Source: Streptomyces xanthophaeus
GTDB taxonomy: Bacteria > Actinomycetota > Actinomycetes > Streptomycetales > Streptomycetaceae
Length of the DNA stretch: 64,000 bases
NCBI RefSeq assembly: GCF_030440515.1
Contig: NZ_CP076543.1
Coordinates: forward strand, 3,687,501-3,751,500
Direction: 5' to 3'
The notes beneath the pieces were generated by a model, which saw only the letters and a list, made by a program, of their open reading frames with translations, had not been told where the DNA came from and ran no database searches. Each line of letters starts with the position of its first letter. Position 1 is the first letter of the stretch. Positions 45,238 to 54,187 of the stretch are shown piece by piece. Both the position numbers and the translations under genes were made by a program.

Positions 45238-45897
45238 ATGACCGTGACCGCACGACTGGTCGTGGCCCGCCACGCAGAAGCCCGGTGCAACGTCGAGGGC
45301 CGCGTCGGCGGCCCCCGGACCTGCACCGGGCTCACCGACGCCGGGCGCGGCCAGGCGGCGCTCCTGGCCGCCCGGCTCGCCGCCGAGCACCGGGACGGCG
45401 GCCCCGCCTTCCACGCCCTGTACGCCGGCCCACGCCGCCGCGTCCAGGAGACGGGCGGGATCCTCGCTCCCGCACTCGGCCTTCCCCTCACCGTCGATCA
45501 AGGCCTCGAAGGTCCCGTACACGGAGAGGCGGACGGGCGGCTGTGGCGGGAGGTCGAGGACGCCTTCCGAGGCGCCCCGCACACGCACCCGGACCGGTCC
45601 TACGCCCCCGGTGCGGAGACGTGGCACGCGTACCTCGCCCGGGCCACGGCGCACCTTGCCGGACTCCTGCGGCAGCACCCGGGGCGAAACGTCCTGCTCA
45701 CCGCCCACGGCGAGACCGTCCACGCGGCCTGCCACCTGCTCCTGCGGATCCCCTTCGGGGCGAGCGGCGCGGTCGGCTTCGGCACGGGCCACACCGGCCT
45801 CACCCGCTTCGAGCACCGCCGCGACCGCTACGGCAACGGACGCTGGGTGCTCACCGCCCTCGACGACACCAGCCATCTCGTGCCGCACCCGCACTAG
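45238..45897 (+). CDS. Histidine phosphatase-superfamily protein
   Basis: A 219-residue phosphoglycerate-mutase-like enzyme. The catalytic motif is ARHAEARCNVEGRVGG (RHA instead of the common RHG), with LTDAGRGQAALLAARL, then YAGPRRRVQETG (the second Arg), an acidic GPVHGEADGR and the second His in TAHGETVHAAC. These positions suggest an active phosphatase on a small sugar-phosphate or similar. It ends the four-gene cassette started by the SNase-like gene (all gaps 10-16 bp), so it is likely to work in the same process. Confidence 0.88.
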   Translation: MTVTARLVVARHAEARCNVEGRVGGPRTCTGLTDAGRGQAALLAARLAAEHRDGGPAFHALYAGPRRRVQETGGILAPALGLPLTVDQGLEGPVHGEADGRLWREVEDAFRGAPHTHPDRSYAPGAETWHAYLARATAHLAGLLRQHPGRNVLLTAHGETVHAACHLLLRIPFGASGAVGFGTGHTGLTRFEHRRDRYGNGRWVLTALDDTSHLVPHPH

Positions 45898-45920
45898 GCC
45901 GTCTCTTTCGGATCCTGGCA
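45895..45920 (+). repeat. Gene-end repeat TAGGCCGTCTCTT..CGGATC, copy 1
   Basis: The stop codon and next 20 bases match 48927-48950 with a few changes. A shorter form (TAGGCCGTCTGTTC) follows disA at 17299. Confidence 0.65.
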
Positions 45921-45932
45921 GCGTCCTGTCGA

Positions 45933-46925
45933 TCAGGCCCGGCCCTCGACGCCCGGCCACGCCGGGGCCGGGATGCCGGCCGGCTGGACCAGCCAGCCGA
46001 AGGCGCCCAGCCCGGCGCGGTCCGTGAGCTCCGCCGCCTCACCGGCCGAGGACAGGGCCCGTACGTAGGCCACCGGGTCCGTGGAGGCCAGGGCCAGCGG
46101 GGGCCGGGCCCCCGAGACGCCGAGCGCGGCCAGGGCCTCGCGCTGGGTCAGCAGGACCGCCCCCGGGCCCGCACAGGAGTCCAGGGCCACGTGGGCGGTG
46201 ACGTCGCAGGAGCCGTCCGGCACCGGCGGGACCTCCCGGCCGCCGCGGAAACCCGTCAGCGTGCCGTACGGGGGCCGTGCGCCCCGGGTGTGGGCGTAGT
46301 CCACCGCCACGGCCAGGCCCCGCTCCAGGGTCCCGGCGGCGGCCGCCCAGGCCTCGTCACGGGCACGGCCGATCTCGGCGCGGCCGCCGCCGGGCCACCA
46401 CCGCTCCAGCCAGGCCCGGTCCGGGCCGTCCAGCGGGCCGCCCGCGCTCTCCGTACCGTCCGGGGCGACGAGCACGTAGTGCCCGTCCTCGGCGACCTCC
46501 AGCGGCACGTTGTCCAGCCATTCGTTGGCGAAGAGCAGCCCCCGCGCCCCTTCGGGCGGGGCCGTGACCCAGCGGATCCGCGGGTCGAGCCCGGCGGGCC
46601 GCTCCGCCCGTTCCACGGCGTACGGGCGCACCCGCGCGGCCGTCTGCGGCTCCAGCGCGGCGAGCACCCCGGTCAGCAGCTCCCCCCGCCCGGCCCCGAC
46701 GTCGACCAGGTCCAGCTCCGCCGGGTGCCCGAGCTCGGCGTCCACCCAGCGCAGCAGCCGGGCCACGGCCGCGGCGTACAGCGGCGAGGCGTGCACGGAC
46801 GTACGGAAGTGCCCGGCGGGTCCCGGCCCGCCGGGCCGCACGTAGAAGCCGTCGGGCCCGTACAGCGCGGCCTCCATCGCACCGCGCCACCGGACCGGGG
46901 TCACGCCTTCACCCTGAGAGCTCAC
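45933..46925 (-). CDS. MidA/NDUFAF7-like SAM-dependent methyltransferase
   Basis: A 330-residue protein of the DUF185/MidA family, whose mitochondrial member NDUFAF7 methylates an arginine of complex I. The SAM loop [15 protein letters not shown] follows LDLV near residue 73, and [13 protein letters not shown] (about 130) and [19 protein letters not shown] are family hallmarks. Local context shows no partner. TACCCT (plus-strand AGGGTA 46933-46938) ends 7 nt before the GTG at 46925, so it is probably leaderless. It is divergent from a two-component kinase gene, and convergent with the cassette before it. Confidence 0.85.
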   Translation of the reverse strand: MSSQGEGVTPVRWRGAMEAALYGPDGFYVRPGGPGPAGHFRTSVHASPLYAAAVARLLRWVDAELGHPAELDLVDVGAGRGELLTGVLAALEPQTAARVRPYAVERAERPAGLDPRIRWVTAPPEGARGLLFANEWLDNVPLEVAEDGHYVLVAPDGTESAGGPLDGPDRAWLERWWPGGGRAEIGRARDEAWAAAAGTLERGLAVAVDYAHTRGARPPYGTLTGFRGGREVPPVPDGSCDVTAHVALDSCAGPGAVLLTQREALAALGVSGARPPLALASTDPVAYVRALSSAGEAAELTDRAGLGAFGWLVQPAGIPAPAWPGVEGRA

Positions 46926-47018
46926 CGGACAAAGGGTAGGCTTCCGTCCACCCTGGGGAGTACGCCCCCGGCGTCAGGTTCGAACCTCTGGTTGACTCCA
47001 GCACCTATCTGCGTTCCC

Positions 47019-47031
47019 TACTCTGGGTTAC
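47019..47031 (+). promoter_or_regulatory. Leaderless promoter of the NarL-type sensor kinase gene
   Basis: TACTCT (47019-47024) stands 7 nt before GTG 47032. A TTGACT element lies at 46992-46997, but the 21-bp spacing is long. Confidence 0.4.
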
Positions 47032-48234
47032 GTGCAGCGCCTCTACGACTTCCTCCGCAGACACCCGACGGGCGTCGACAGCTTCTGGGCTGTCCTCCTC
47101 TTCGGGGTCGGGATGCTGCAAGTCGCCGACGACAGTTTCAGCAGCACCACCGCACGGATGCTCGCCGTCCCGGCGGTGGTCGCGATGAGCCTCGTGGTGG
47201 CCCTGCGCCGCAAGTGGACCCAGCCGATGTTCTGGCTGGCCGTCGGCACCGGCGTCTACAAGCTGATCGTCCATGCCGAGGTGAACAACGCCGACCTCGC
47301 GATGCTGATCATCCTGTACACGGTCGCCGCCTCGGCCGACATCTCGCGCCGGATGTCCCGTACCGCGTTCGCCATCGGATGCCTCGCCTCCCCCCTGTAC
47401 GCCCTGCGCTTCGCGGTCGACAAGGGCAACCTGCGCGACAACTTCTTCTTCGTGCTCTTCGCCGTCGTCCCGTTCGCCCTCGCCTGGGTGCTCGGCGACT
47501 CCCTGCGCACCCGCCGGGCCTACTACGCCCAGCTCGTCGAGCGCAACCAGCGCCTGGAGAACCAGCGCGAGGCCCAGGCCAAGGTGGCCGTGGCCGCCGA
47601 GCGCGCCCGGATCGCCCGCGAGCTGCACGACGTCGTCGCGCACAACGTCTCGGTGATGGTGGTCCAGGCGGACGGGGCGGCGTACGTCATGGACGCGGCC
47701 CCCGAACAGGCCAAGGAAGCCCTGCAGACCATCTCCGGCACCGGGCGCCAGGCGCTGGCCGAGATGCGGCGGCTGCTGGGCGTCCTGCGCACCGGCGAGC
47801 CGCAGGAGTCCGAGGACTACGTGCCCCAGCCGGACGTCGAGCAGATCGAGGTCCTGGTCGAGCAGGTGCGGACGGCCGGGCTCGCGGTGGACTTCGAGGT
47901 CGAGGGCACGCCGCGGCGGCTGCCCAGCGGGGTCGAGCTGACGGCGTACCGGATCGTGCAGGAGGCCCTGACCAACACCCGCAAGCACGGCGGCCCCGAC
48001 GCGAAGGCCAGCGTCCGGCTGGTCTACTTCGACGACGGGCTCGGCCTGCTGGTCGAGGACGACGGGCGGGGCGCGGCCCACGAGCTGTACGAGGACGGCG
48101 GCGCGGACGGCGCCGGACACGGGCTGATCGGCATGCGCGAGCGGATCGGTATGGTCGGCGGAACCCTGGACGCGGGGCCGCGGCCCGGTGGCGGCTTCCG
48201 GATCAGCGCACTGCTGCCCCTGAAGAAGAGATGA
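47032..48234 (+). CDS. Two-component sensor histidine kinase (NarL/HisKA_3 type)
   Basis: A 400-residue kinase with four or five N-terminal membrane helices (about residues 18-155) and no sizeable outer loop, so the stimulus is sensed in or at the membrane. The HisKA_3 dimerisation box ARIARELHDVVAHNVSVM has the phospho-His at 199. The ATPase domain has TAYRIVQEALTNTRKHGG (N-box), VEDDGRG (G1) and GHGLIGMRERIGMVGG (G2). It is followed after 17 bp by its response-regulator gene. The membrane topology resembles the many Streptomyces kinases that respond to envelope-active compounds. Confidence 0.94.
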   Translation: MQRLYDFLRRHPTGVDSFWAVLLFGVGMLQVADDSFSSTTARMLAVPAVVAMSLVVALRRKWTQPMFWLAVGTGVYKLIVHAEVNNADLAMLIILYTVAASADISRRMSRTAFAIGCLASPLYALRFAVDKGNLRDNFFFVLFAVVPFALAWVLGDSLRTRRAYYAQLVERNQRLENQREAQAKVAVAAERARIARELHDVVAHNVSVMVVQADGAAYVMDAAPEQAKEALQTISGTGRQALAEMRRLLGVLRTGEPQESEDYVPQPDVEQIEVLVEQVRTAGLAVDFEVEGTPRRLPSGVELTAYRIVQEALTNTRKHGGPDAKASVRLVYFDDGLGLLVEDDGRGAAHELYEDGGADGAGHGLIGMRERIGMVGGTLDAGPRPGGGFRISALLPLKKR

Positions 48235-48251
48235 CGAGGACGAGGTAACTG

Positions 48252-48929
48252 ATGTCCATCCGCGTGATGCTGGTCGACGACCAGGTGCTCCTGCGCACCG
48301 GTTTCCGTATGGTGCTCGCCGCCCAGCCGGACATGGAGGTCGTCGCCGAGGCGGGCGACGGCCTGGAGGCGCTGGAGGTGCTGCGGGCCACGAAGGTGGA
48401 CGTGGTGCTGATGGACGTCCGCATGCCCAGGCTGGACGGGGTGGAGGCGACGCGGCGGATCTGCGAGCCGGAGGAGCACCCGAAGGTGATCATCCTGACC
48501 ACCTTCGACCTGGACGAGTACGCCTTCTCGGGCCTGAAGGCGGGCGCGAGCGGATTCATGCTGAAGGACGTCCCGCCGGGCGAGCTGCTCGCGGCCATCC
48601 GCTCGGTGCACAGCGGGGACGCGGTGGTGGCCCCGTCCACGACGCGGCGCCTGCTGGACCGCTTCGCGCCGATGCTGCCGACGACCACGCAGGAGCCGCA
48701 GAACAAGGACATCGAGCGGCTGACGGAGCGCGAGCGCGAGGTCATGCTGCTGGTGGCGCAGGGCCTGTCGAACGGCGAGATCGCGGCCCGGCTGGTCCTG
48801 TCGGAGGCGACGGTGAAGACCCATGTGGGGCGGATCCTGACCAAGCTGGGGCTGCGCGACCGGGTCCAGGTGGTGGTCCTGGCGTACGAGACGGGCCTGG
48901 TCCGCGCGGGCGGCGGCGGAGCCGGCTAG
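48252..48929 (+). CDS. LuxR/NarL-family response regulator
   Basis: A 225-residue partner of the kinase just upstream. The receiver domain has the acidic pair VDD (8-10), phospho-Asp55 in VLMDVRMPR and the Lys in MLKDVPPG. The C-terminal HTH is LTEREREVMLLVAQGLSNGE followed by LVLSEATVKTHVGRIL. Both genes form one operon; the stop is followed by a strong hairpin. Targets are unknown. Confidence 0.95.
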   Translation: MSIRVMLVDDQVLLRTGFRMVLAAQPDMEVVAEAGDGLEALEVLRATKVDVVLMDVRMPRLDGVEATRRICEPEEHPKVIILTTFDLDEYAFSGLKAGASGFMLKDVPPGELLAAIRSVHSGDAVVAPSTTRRLLDRFAPMLPTTTQEPQNKDIERLTEREREVMLLVAQGLSNGEIAARLVLSEATVKTHVGRILTKLGLRDRVQVVVLAYETGLVRAGGGGAG

Positions 48930-48950
48930 GCCGTCTCTTCCGGATCTTGC
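48927..48950 (+). repeat. Gene-end repeat TAGGCCGTCTCTTCCGGATC, copy 2
   Basis: Overlaps the stop codon of the response-regulator gene and continues as TTGCCGG. It matches 45895-45920 nearly base for base. Confidence 0.65.
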
Positions 48951-48959
48951 CGGTTGACC

Positions 48960-49003
48960 CGCAGGGCGTTCCACCGGCCGGTCGGCCGGGGGAACGCCCT
49001 GCG
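48960..49003. terminator. Strong bidirectional terminator hairpin
   Basis: GCAGGGCGTTCC (48961-48972) pairs with GGAACGCCCTGC (48991-49002), an outer C-G extends it, and an inner CCGGCC/GGCCGG stem (48974-48979 with 48984-48989) closes on a 4-nt loop. It separates two convergent genes. Confidence 0.9.
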
Positions 49004-49030
49004 TGCGTGGGTGTCCGGCGGGGGCCGGGG

Positions 49031-49651
49031 TCAGCGGATGACGAACTCGCAGCCCGAGCCGGCGGGGACGGTGTCGAGGGCCGCCTGGTCGGCCACGAGG
49101 ATGTCGAAGCCGGTGCCGCACATGATCCGGTCGAAGCCGCCGTTCTTGCTGACGAGCGTGTCGTTGCCGTCGCGCCCGTCGAAGGTGGTGGTGCTGCCGG
49201 TCGTGGCGTTCCAGCCGTCGGAGTCGGTGAGCCGGTCGGCGGCGGTGCCGCCGATCAGACGGTCCTCGCCCGGTCCGCCGTCCATGTCGGACGGGACCGC
49301 GGTGTTGTTGGTGGCGACGTCGTTCCCGTTGCCCAGGGCGGCCTGGATCCGGGTCAGACCGGTGAGCACACCGCAGCGGACGGTGTTGGGGCCCTGCTGG
49401 ACACAGCCGGGGCCGGCCGTGACGGGGCTCGTCGAGTCGTTGACGAGGACGATGCCGCCGGTGCCGATGCTGAAGGTCACGGTGTTCTGCTCGCCGGGCA
49501 GGGCCGCGAAGCGGAGCTCGCCGCCCGACCGCATCACGAACGAGGGGTCGGCGGCCGCGGGGCCCGCGAAGGCCATCGTCATCGCGAGTGCCGCTGCGGC
49601 GGGGGCGGCCAGTCGTGCCAGGCGCGCGAGCCGTGAGGTGTTCCGGTTCAT
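49031..49651 (-). CDS. Secreted DG-rich, calcium-binding-like repeat protein
   Basis: A 206-residue exported protein. A signal peptide spans about 1-34 (basic start, hydrophobic core, PAAA). Segments LGNGNDVATNN, DGGPGEDRLIGGTAADRL and DGRDGNDTLVSKNG resemble the GGXGXDXLX nonapeptides of RTX-type calcium-binding beta rolls, but only three or four imperfect units exist. Two Cys pairs (GCVQQ..RC and MCG..GC) may form disulphides. It could be a surface or matrix protein; no enzymatic domain is seen. Confidence 0.78.
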   Translation of the reverse strand: MNRNTSRLARLARLAAPAAAALAMTMAFAGPAAADPSFVMRSGGELRFAALPGEQNTVTFSIGTGGIVLVNDSTSPVTAGPGCVQQGPNTVRCGVLTGLTRIQAALGNGNDVATNNTAVPSDMDGGPGEDRLIGGTAADRLTDSDGWNATTGSTTTFDGRDGNDTLVSKNGGFDRIMCGTGFDILVADQAALDTVPAGSGCEFVIR

Positions 49652-49676
49652 CAGTGGTGTCCCTTGGGGTGGCTGA

Positions 49677-49702
49677 CGACGGATCAGGTCGAGGATCCGT
49701 CG
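49677..49702 (-). terminator. Hairpin downstream of the PH-domain operon
   Basis: CGACGGATC (49677-49685) pairs with GATCCGTCG (49694-49702) around an 8-nt loop. It could end the PH-domain transcript or lie in the leader of the secreted-protein gene. Confidence 0.5.
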
Positions 49703-49800
49703 CCCCCTTCGCTACCCGGAGTCACCAATACGCTCTTCTTTTCATCACACGGTTACCTCGTGTGCCGCAGCCAGCCCCTCGTCCGGCTCACGCACCCGGC

Positions 49801-51189
49801 TCACGCACCCCGCTCGGTCATCCAGCGGTCCGGACGGGCCGAGGCCCGGGAGGTGCGGGAGCGTGCGGCCTGGGCGTGCAGCAGGGCCGCGGCCTCCGGC
49901 TCCGGGCGGAGCCGGGCCGTCACGGTGCAGTTCGCGCCGGTGTCCACATGGACGTCGGCGACTCCGCGGGCGCGGGCCCAGGGGCCCTGCGTGAAGCGGA
50001 CGCTCTGCACCTTGGCGTGCGGGACGACGTCCGTACGCCGGCACAGGCGGCCGTGCCGGGCGGCGAACACCTCCGGGGAGACCGCGAGGGCGTAGCCCTT
50101 CCACCACACCGGGACCACCCAGCGGGACCCGGTCCGCGGGGAACCGGAGAAGGACAGGGCCGCCAGGTCCACCCCGGGCAGCACCCGGGCGATCATGGCG
50201 AAGGCGGCGTCCTTGGATGCCACGGGGATCAGGACCGTGTTGTTCGAGCCCGCCACCTTCAGCTCCACCCGGACCAGGCCGCGCCGCCGCCACAGCAGCG
50301 GCTCCACGATCCGTACGTTCTGCACCCGCCCCGGCGGCACGGTCTCGTGGGCCCGGTCCAGCAGTCCGTGGTCCAGGCGCAGCCCGTCCGGGGACTCGGC
50401 GACCCGCCAGTCGTACTCGGTGAGGAAGCGGCCCGCGGTGCCCGCCCAGACCGCGCCGAGCATCGGGAGCACGGCGACGAGGGCCGCCCACGGGCTGGAG
50501 CTGACCCACCACACGACGACCGGCACGGTCAGCCCGGGGACCAGCAGGGCCCAGACGCCCAGGTTGAGCAGCAGCGACACGACGAGCTCGCGCGGGGTCA
50601 CGCGCAGCAGTTCGCTCTCGGGGGCCTCGCCCAGCCTCACGGCCTCCTCGGGGGCGAAACCGGCCGCGCGGGCGAGGAGCTCGGCGCGCAGGGCGACGGC
50701 CTCCTTCTCACCGAGGAAGGACAGCTGGTCCTTGTCCTCGGTGCCGATGACGTCGAGCCGGAGGCTGGCGACGCCGGTCAGCCGGGCCAGCAGGGGGCGG
50801 GTGACGTCCACGGCCTGGAGCCGGTCGAGGCGGATGTGCGCGGTGCGGCGGAAGAAGAGCCCGCTGCGGATGCGCAGTTCGGTGTCGGTGATGGCGTAGT
50901 GGGTGAACCACCAGCTCAGGAATCCATAGGTGCCGAAGACCACGATCAGTCCCGCCACCGCCGCCACCCGCAGGAGGGCGGACAGGTCGGCCACCCATCG
51001 CCCGGCCTGGTCGCCCTGCTGGGCGATCACGCCGACGGTCGCGGCGATCGGCACCCAGGCGCGGCGCAGCGGGGTGAACGGGTGCAGCCTGCGCTCCACG
51101 GCGGGGCCGCTCGCGGCGCCGCCGCCGGCGGGGGTGGGCGCGGAATCGGCGGCGGGTCCGTCGGCGCCGTCGGCCGGGGCGGGGCTCAC
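49801..51189 (-). CDS. Membrane protein with tandem bacterial PH (DUF304/YdbT-like) domains
   Basis: A 462-residue protein of the YdbT type. Two hydrophobic pairs (about residues 45-85 and 215-265) alternate with three bPH2 segments: ITDTELRIRSGLFFRRTAHI, LDHGLLDRAHETVPPGRVQN and the C-terminal FAARHGRLCRRTDVVPHAKV. The family occurs beside a smaller PH protein (YdbS), as here. GTG 51189 overlaps the stop of that gene (GTGA). YdbST of Bacillus is tied to envelope stress resistance; the biochemical role is unknown. Confidence 0.87.
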   Translation of the reverse strand: MSPAPADGADGPAADSAPTPAGGGAASGPAVERRLHPFTPLRRAWVPIAATVGVIAQQGDQAGRWVADLSALLRVAAVAGLIVVFGTYGFLSWWFTHYAITDTELRIRSGLFFRRTAHIRLDRLQAVDVTRPLLARLTGVASLRLDVIGTEDKDQLSFLGEKEAVALRAELLARAAGFAPEEAVRLGEAPESELLRVTPRELVVSLLLNLGVWALLVPGLTVPVVVWWVSSSPWAALVAVLPMLGAVWAGTAGRFLTEYDWRVAESPDGLRLDHGLLDRAHETVPPGRVQNVRIVEPLLWRRRGLVRVELKVAGSNNTVLIPVASKDAAFAMIARVLPGVDLAALSFSGSPRTGSRWVVPVWWKGYALAVSPEVFAARHGRLCRRTDVVPHAKVQSVRFTQGPWARARGVADVHVDTGANCTVTARLRPEPEAAALLHAQAARSRTSRASARPDRWMTERGA

Positions 51190-51677
51190 AGGCCCGCCGA
51201 CCTTGCCTCGCCGAGGGCGGTCAGCCGGTCGCGCAGCCGCTCCGCCTCGGCCGGCACCAGCCCGGGGATCTTGGCGTCGCTGGCCGCCGCGGCCGTGTGC
51301 AGCTGCACCGAGGCCAGGCCGAAGCGCCGCTCCAGCGGGCCGGAGGTGACCTCCACCAGCTGCATCCGCCCGTACGGCACCACGGTCTCCTCCCGCCACA
51401 GCACGCCCCGGCTGATCAGCAGGTCGTCCGCGCGCTCGGCGTACCGCCAGGACCGCCAGTTCCGGCCGAGGAGCACCCAGCCCCAGGCCAGGACCGCGAG
51501 CCAGAACACCCCGAGGGCCGCCCACGCCGGGCCGAGCGTCAGCCCGGGCACGACGGCGGTCACGGCGGCGAGCAGCACCGTCCATATCAGCAGCAGCGTC
51601 CGCCGCAGCCTGAGCAGCCCGCCCGGCAGCCCGACCCATGCGGGTCCGTCCGTCTCACCCATCGTCCCCGTTTCCAT
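51186..51677 (-). CDS. Small PH-domain membrane protein (DUF304/YdbS-like)
   Basis: A 163-residue protein with two membrane helices (about 25-70) followed by one bPH2 domain, ADDLLISRGVLWREETVVPY then GRMQLVEVTSGPLERRFGLA. It is the first gene of the pair with the larger YdbT-like protein. The start may be ATG 51677 or ATG 51662, five codons in. Only 31 bp separate it from the divergent nuoD start, so their promoters must overlap. Confidence 0.85.
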   Translation of the reverse strand: METGTMGETDGPAWVGLPGGLLRLRRTLLLIWTVLLAAVTAVVPGLTLGPAWAALGVFWLAVLAWGWVLLGRNWRSWRYAERADDLLISRGVLWREETVVPYGRMQLVEVTSGPLERRFGLASVQLHTAAAASDAKIPGLVPAEAERLRDRLTALGEARSAGL

Positions 51678-51708
51678 GCGCCCACCCTAGGGCTGAGACA
51701 ATGCCCGC

Positions 51709-52851
51709 ATGACGGAGACCACGGTCGGTATCGGCGGAGCGGCGGAGAGCACCGACATGGTGCTCAACATCGGCCCCCAGCACCCTTCCACGCACGGCGT
51801 GCTGCGCCTGCGCCTCGTCCTGGACGGCGAGCGGATCGTCAGCGCCGAACCGGTGGTCGGCTACATGCACCGCGGTGCGGAGAAACTCTTCGAGGCCCGC
51901 GACTACCGGCAGATCGTGATGCTCGCGAACCGCCACGACTGGCTGTCCGCGTTCTCGAACGAGCTGGGCGTGGTCATGGCGGTCGAGCGGATGCTCGGCA
52001 TGGAGGTCCCCGAGCGGGCCGTGTGGATGCGGACGCTGCTGGCCGAGCTGAACCGGGTGCTGAACCACCTGATGTTCCTCGGCTCGTACCCCCTCGAACT
52101 GGGCGGGATCACCCCGATCTTCCACGCCTTCCGGGAACGCGAGGAGCTCCAGGCCGTCATGGAGGAGATCTCCGGCGGCCGTATGCACTACATGTTCAAC
52201 CGCGTCGGCGGCCTCAAGGAGGACCTCCCGGCCGGCTGGCTCGGCCGGGCCCGCGCCGCGATCGCCGACGTCCGGACCCGGATGGACGTCTACGACAAGC
52301 TGGTCCACGGGAACGAGATCTTCCGCGCCCGTACGCGCGGGGTCGGCGTCCTGTCCGCCGAGGCGGTGCACGCGTACGGGGTCTCCGGCCCGATCGCCCG
52401 AGCCTCCGGCGTCGACTTCGACCTGCGCCGCGACGAGCCGTACCTGGCCTACGGCGAGCTCCAGGACGTCCTGAAGGTGGTCACCCGCACCGAGGGCGAC
52501 TGCCTGGCCCGCTTCGAGTGCCTGCTCGACCAGACCCACAACGCGCTCGACCTGGCCGTGGCCTGCCTGGACCGGATGGACGACCTCCCGCCGGGGCCGA
52601 TCAACCAGCGGCTGCCGAAGGTCCTGAAGGCGCCCGAGGGGCACACGTACGCCTGGACCGAGAACCCGCTCGGCATCAACGGCTACTACCTCGTCTCCAA
52701 GGGCGAGAAGACCCCGTACCGGCTGAAGCTGCGCAGCGCCTCGTACAACAACATCCAGGCGCTGGCCGTGCTGCTGCCGGGGCAGTTGGTCGCCGACATG
52801 GTGGCGATCCTGGGCTCGCTCTTCTTCGTGGTCGGCGACATCGACAAATAG
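51709..52851 (+). CDS. nuoD: Orphan NADH-quinone oxidoreductase subunit D (NuoD2)
   Basis: A 380-residue 49-kDa-type subunit of complex I. It contains [39 protein letters not shown] and [10 protein letters not shown], which are strongly conserved in NuoD. It is shorter than the 430-440 residues usual for NuoD in full nuo operons and stands alone: no other nuo gene is nearby. It may be a spare or alternative quinone-binding subunit. GACAAT (51697-51702) lies 6 nt before the ATG, so it is probably leaderless and sits in a 31-bp divergent promoter region. Confidence 0.93.
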   Translation: MTETTVGIGGAAESTDMVLNIGPQHPSTHGVLRLRLVLDGERIVSAEPVVGYMHRGAEKLFEARDYRQIVMLANRHDWLSAFSNELGVVMAVERMLGMEVPERAVWMRTLLAELNRVLNHLMFLGSYPLELGGITPIFHAFREREELQAVMEEISGGRMHYMFNRVGGLKEDLPAGWLGRARAAIADVRTRMDVYDKLVHGNEIFRARTRGVGVLSAEAVHAYGVSGPIARASGVDFDLRRDEPYLAYGELQDVLKVVTRTEGDCLARFECLLDQTHNALDLAVACLDRMDDLPPGPINQRLPKVLKAPEGHTYAWTENPLGINGYYLVSKGEKTPYRLKLRSASYNNIQALAVLLPGQLVADMVAILGSLFFVVGDIDK

Positions 52852-52888
52852 CCGCTCGCGTGGCAGATGCCCGATCTAGGGTGGTCCC

Positions 52889-53740
52889 ATGATCATTTCT
52901 GGCATATACGCCGCGTACCTCGGGCGGATCGGCATCACCGAACCCGGATCCCCCTCCGCCGAAGGGCTGTTCGCGCTCACGCGGGCCCATCTGGAGCGGA
53001 TCCCGTTCGAGAACACCGAGATCCAGCTGGGCCGGCCGCCGGGCATCGACCCCGAGCTGTCCGTGCGCCGCATCGCCGCCGGGCGCGGCGGCTACTGCTT
53101 CCACCTCAACGGCGCCTTCGCGGCGCTGCTGGAGCACCTCGGGTACGACGTGACGCGTCACGTCGGGGGCATGGTCGCGGATCCGGATTCCCAGGAGGTG
53201 AGCGGCGACCACCTCACCCTGACCGTACGGATCGACGGGCAGGCCTTCCTCGTGGACGTCGGCCTGGGCGACGGTCCGCCCGAGCCGCTGCCCCTGCGCG
53301 AGGGCACGTACGAGCGGGGCTTCCGGTACGGCCTGCGGCCGCTGGGCAGCGCGGACGGGCCCGACACGGGCTGGACCGTCCTCAACGAGGGCTCGCCCTT
53401 CCCCGCGATGAACTTCCGCTCGGCCCCCGCGACCATGGCCGACTTCGAGGACGAGCACCTGCGGCTGTCCACCGCCGAGGACTCCCCTTTCCTGCAGTCC
53501 TTCTTCATGCTGCGGCGCAACGCCGGGGTCATGAACCGGCTGCACGGCAGGATCCTGCTGACCCTCGACCCGCAGGGCGGCCGGGACAAGCGGGAACTGA
53601 CCTCCCCGGAGGAGCTCTTCGAGGTCATGGCCACGGTCTTCGGGCGCGAGCTCGACGACCTGACGCCGGCGGACCGGGCCGCGCTGTGGGACCGGGTGCA
53701 GCGGGCGCACGAAGCCTGGCTCGCCTCCCAGCAGGACTGA
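52889..53740 (+). CDS. nat: Arylamine N-acetyltransferase
   Basis: Transfers acetyl from acetyl-CoA to arylamines and hydrazines. The 283-residue protein has the catalytic triad C70 (RGGYCFHLN), H108 (GDHLTL) and D123 (VDVGLGD), and the typical IPFENTEIQLGR segment. TAGGGT (52877-52882) lies 6 nt before ATG 52889, pointing to a leaderless start. The stop codon overlaps a possible ATG of the next small gene (TGATG), so the two may be co-translated. In actinomycetes such enzymes can act in polyketide or sterol metabolism; the natural substrate here is unknown. Confidence 0.95.
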   Translation: MIISGIYAAYLGRIGITEPGSPSAEGLFALTRAHLERIPFENTEIQLGRPPGIDPELSVRRIAAGRGGYCFHLNGAFAALLEHLGYDVTRHVGGMVADPDSQEVSGDHLTLTVRIDGQAFLVDVGLGDGPPEPLPLREGTYERGFRYGLRPLGSADGPDTGWTVLNEGSPFPAMNFRSAPATMADFEDEHLRLSTAEDSPFLQSFFMLRRNAGVMNRLHGRILLTLDPQGGRDKRELTSPEELFEVMATVFGRELDDLTPADRAALWDRVQRAHEAWLASQQD

Positions 53741-53769
53741 TGTCGGTGCGGCAGGGCAGACTGGGCGGC

Positions 53770-53985
53770 ATGTCCCACTCTCCCCGCCGGGCCTGCCCCT
53801 CCTGCGGCCGCGACTGCGCCGTCACCGCCGGACGGATCGCCCGCCACGATCCGCCTTCCGGGCGGGGGCGCGGCGACCTGGTGTCCTGCCCGGGATCCCG
53901 GGCCCGGGTGGTGCTCGGTGCCTCCGCGCCGACCCTGGACGGCTTCGTACTGGCCGAACACCCCGGACAGCTCCCGCTGTTCTGA
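53770..53985 (+). CDS. Small zinc-ribbon-like protein
   Basis: A 71-residue protein starting MSHSPRRACPSCGRDCAVTA. The CPSCGRDC motif and a later Cys (VSCPG) suggest a single zinc ribbon, as in Streptomyces small proteins of unknown role. An alternative start at ATG 53740 overlaps the nat stop and would add ten residues. It is probably co-transcribed with nat. The function is unknown. Confidence 0.65.
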   Translation: MSHSPRRACPSCGRDCAVTAGRIARHDPPSGRGRGDLVSCPGSRARVVLGASAPTLDGFVLAEHPGQLPLF

Positions 53986-54187
53986 GGATCCGGGGAACCG
54001 GGCGCGGAGCCCGCGGGACGGGTCGCGTTCGCCGTGCAGTCGTCGCCGGAAGCGGTGGCCGTCCTGCTCGCCCCGGCCCGCCCCTGACCCCCGGCTGACT
54101 CCCCCGTCCGCACGGGGGACAACCCCCCGCGGCCGACGGGGGCCGCCAGGATGTCGGGGCGAGGCGGGCGTCCGTAGCGTTCCCCGC

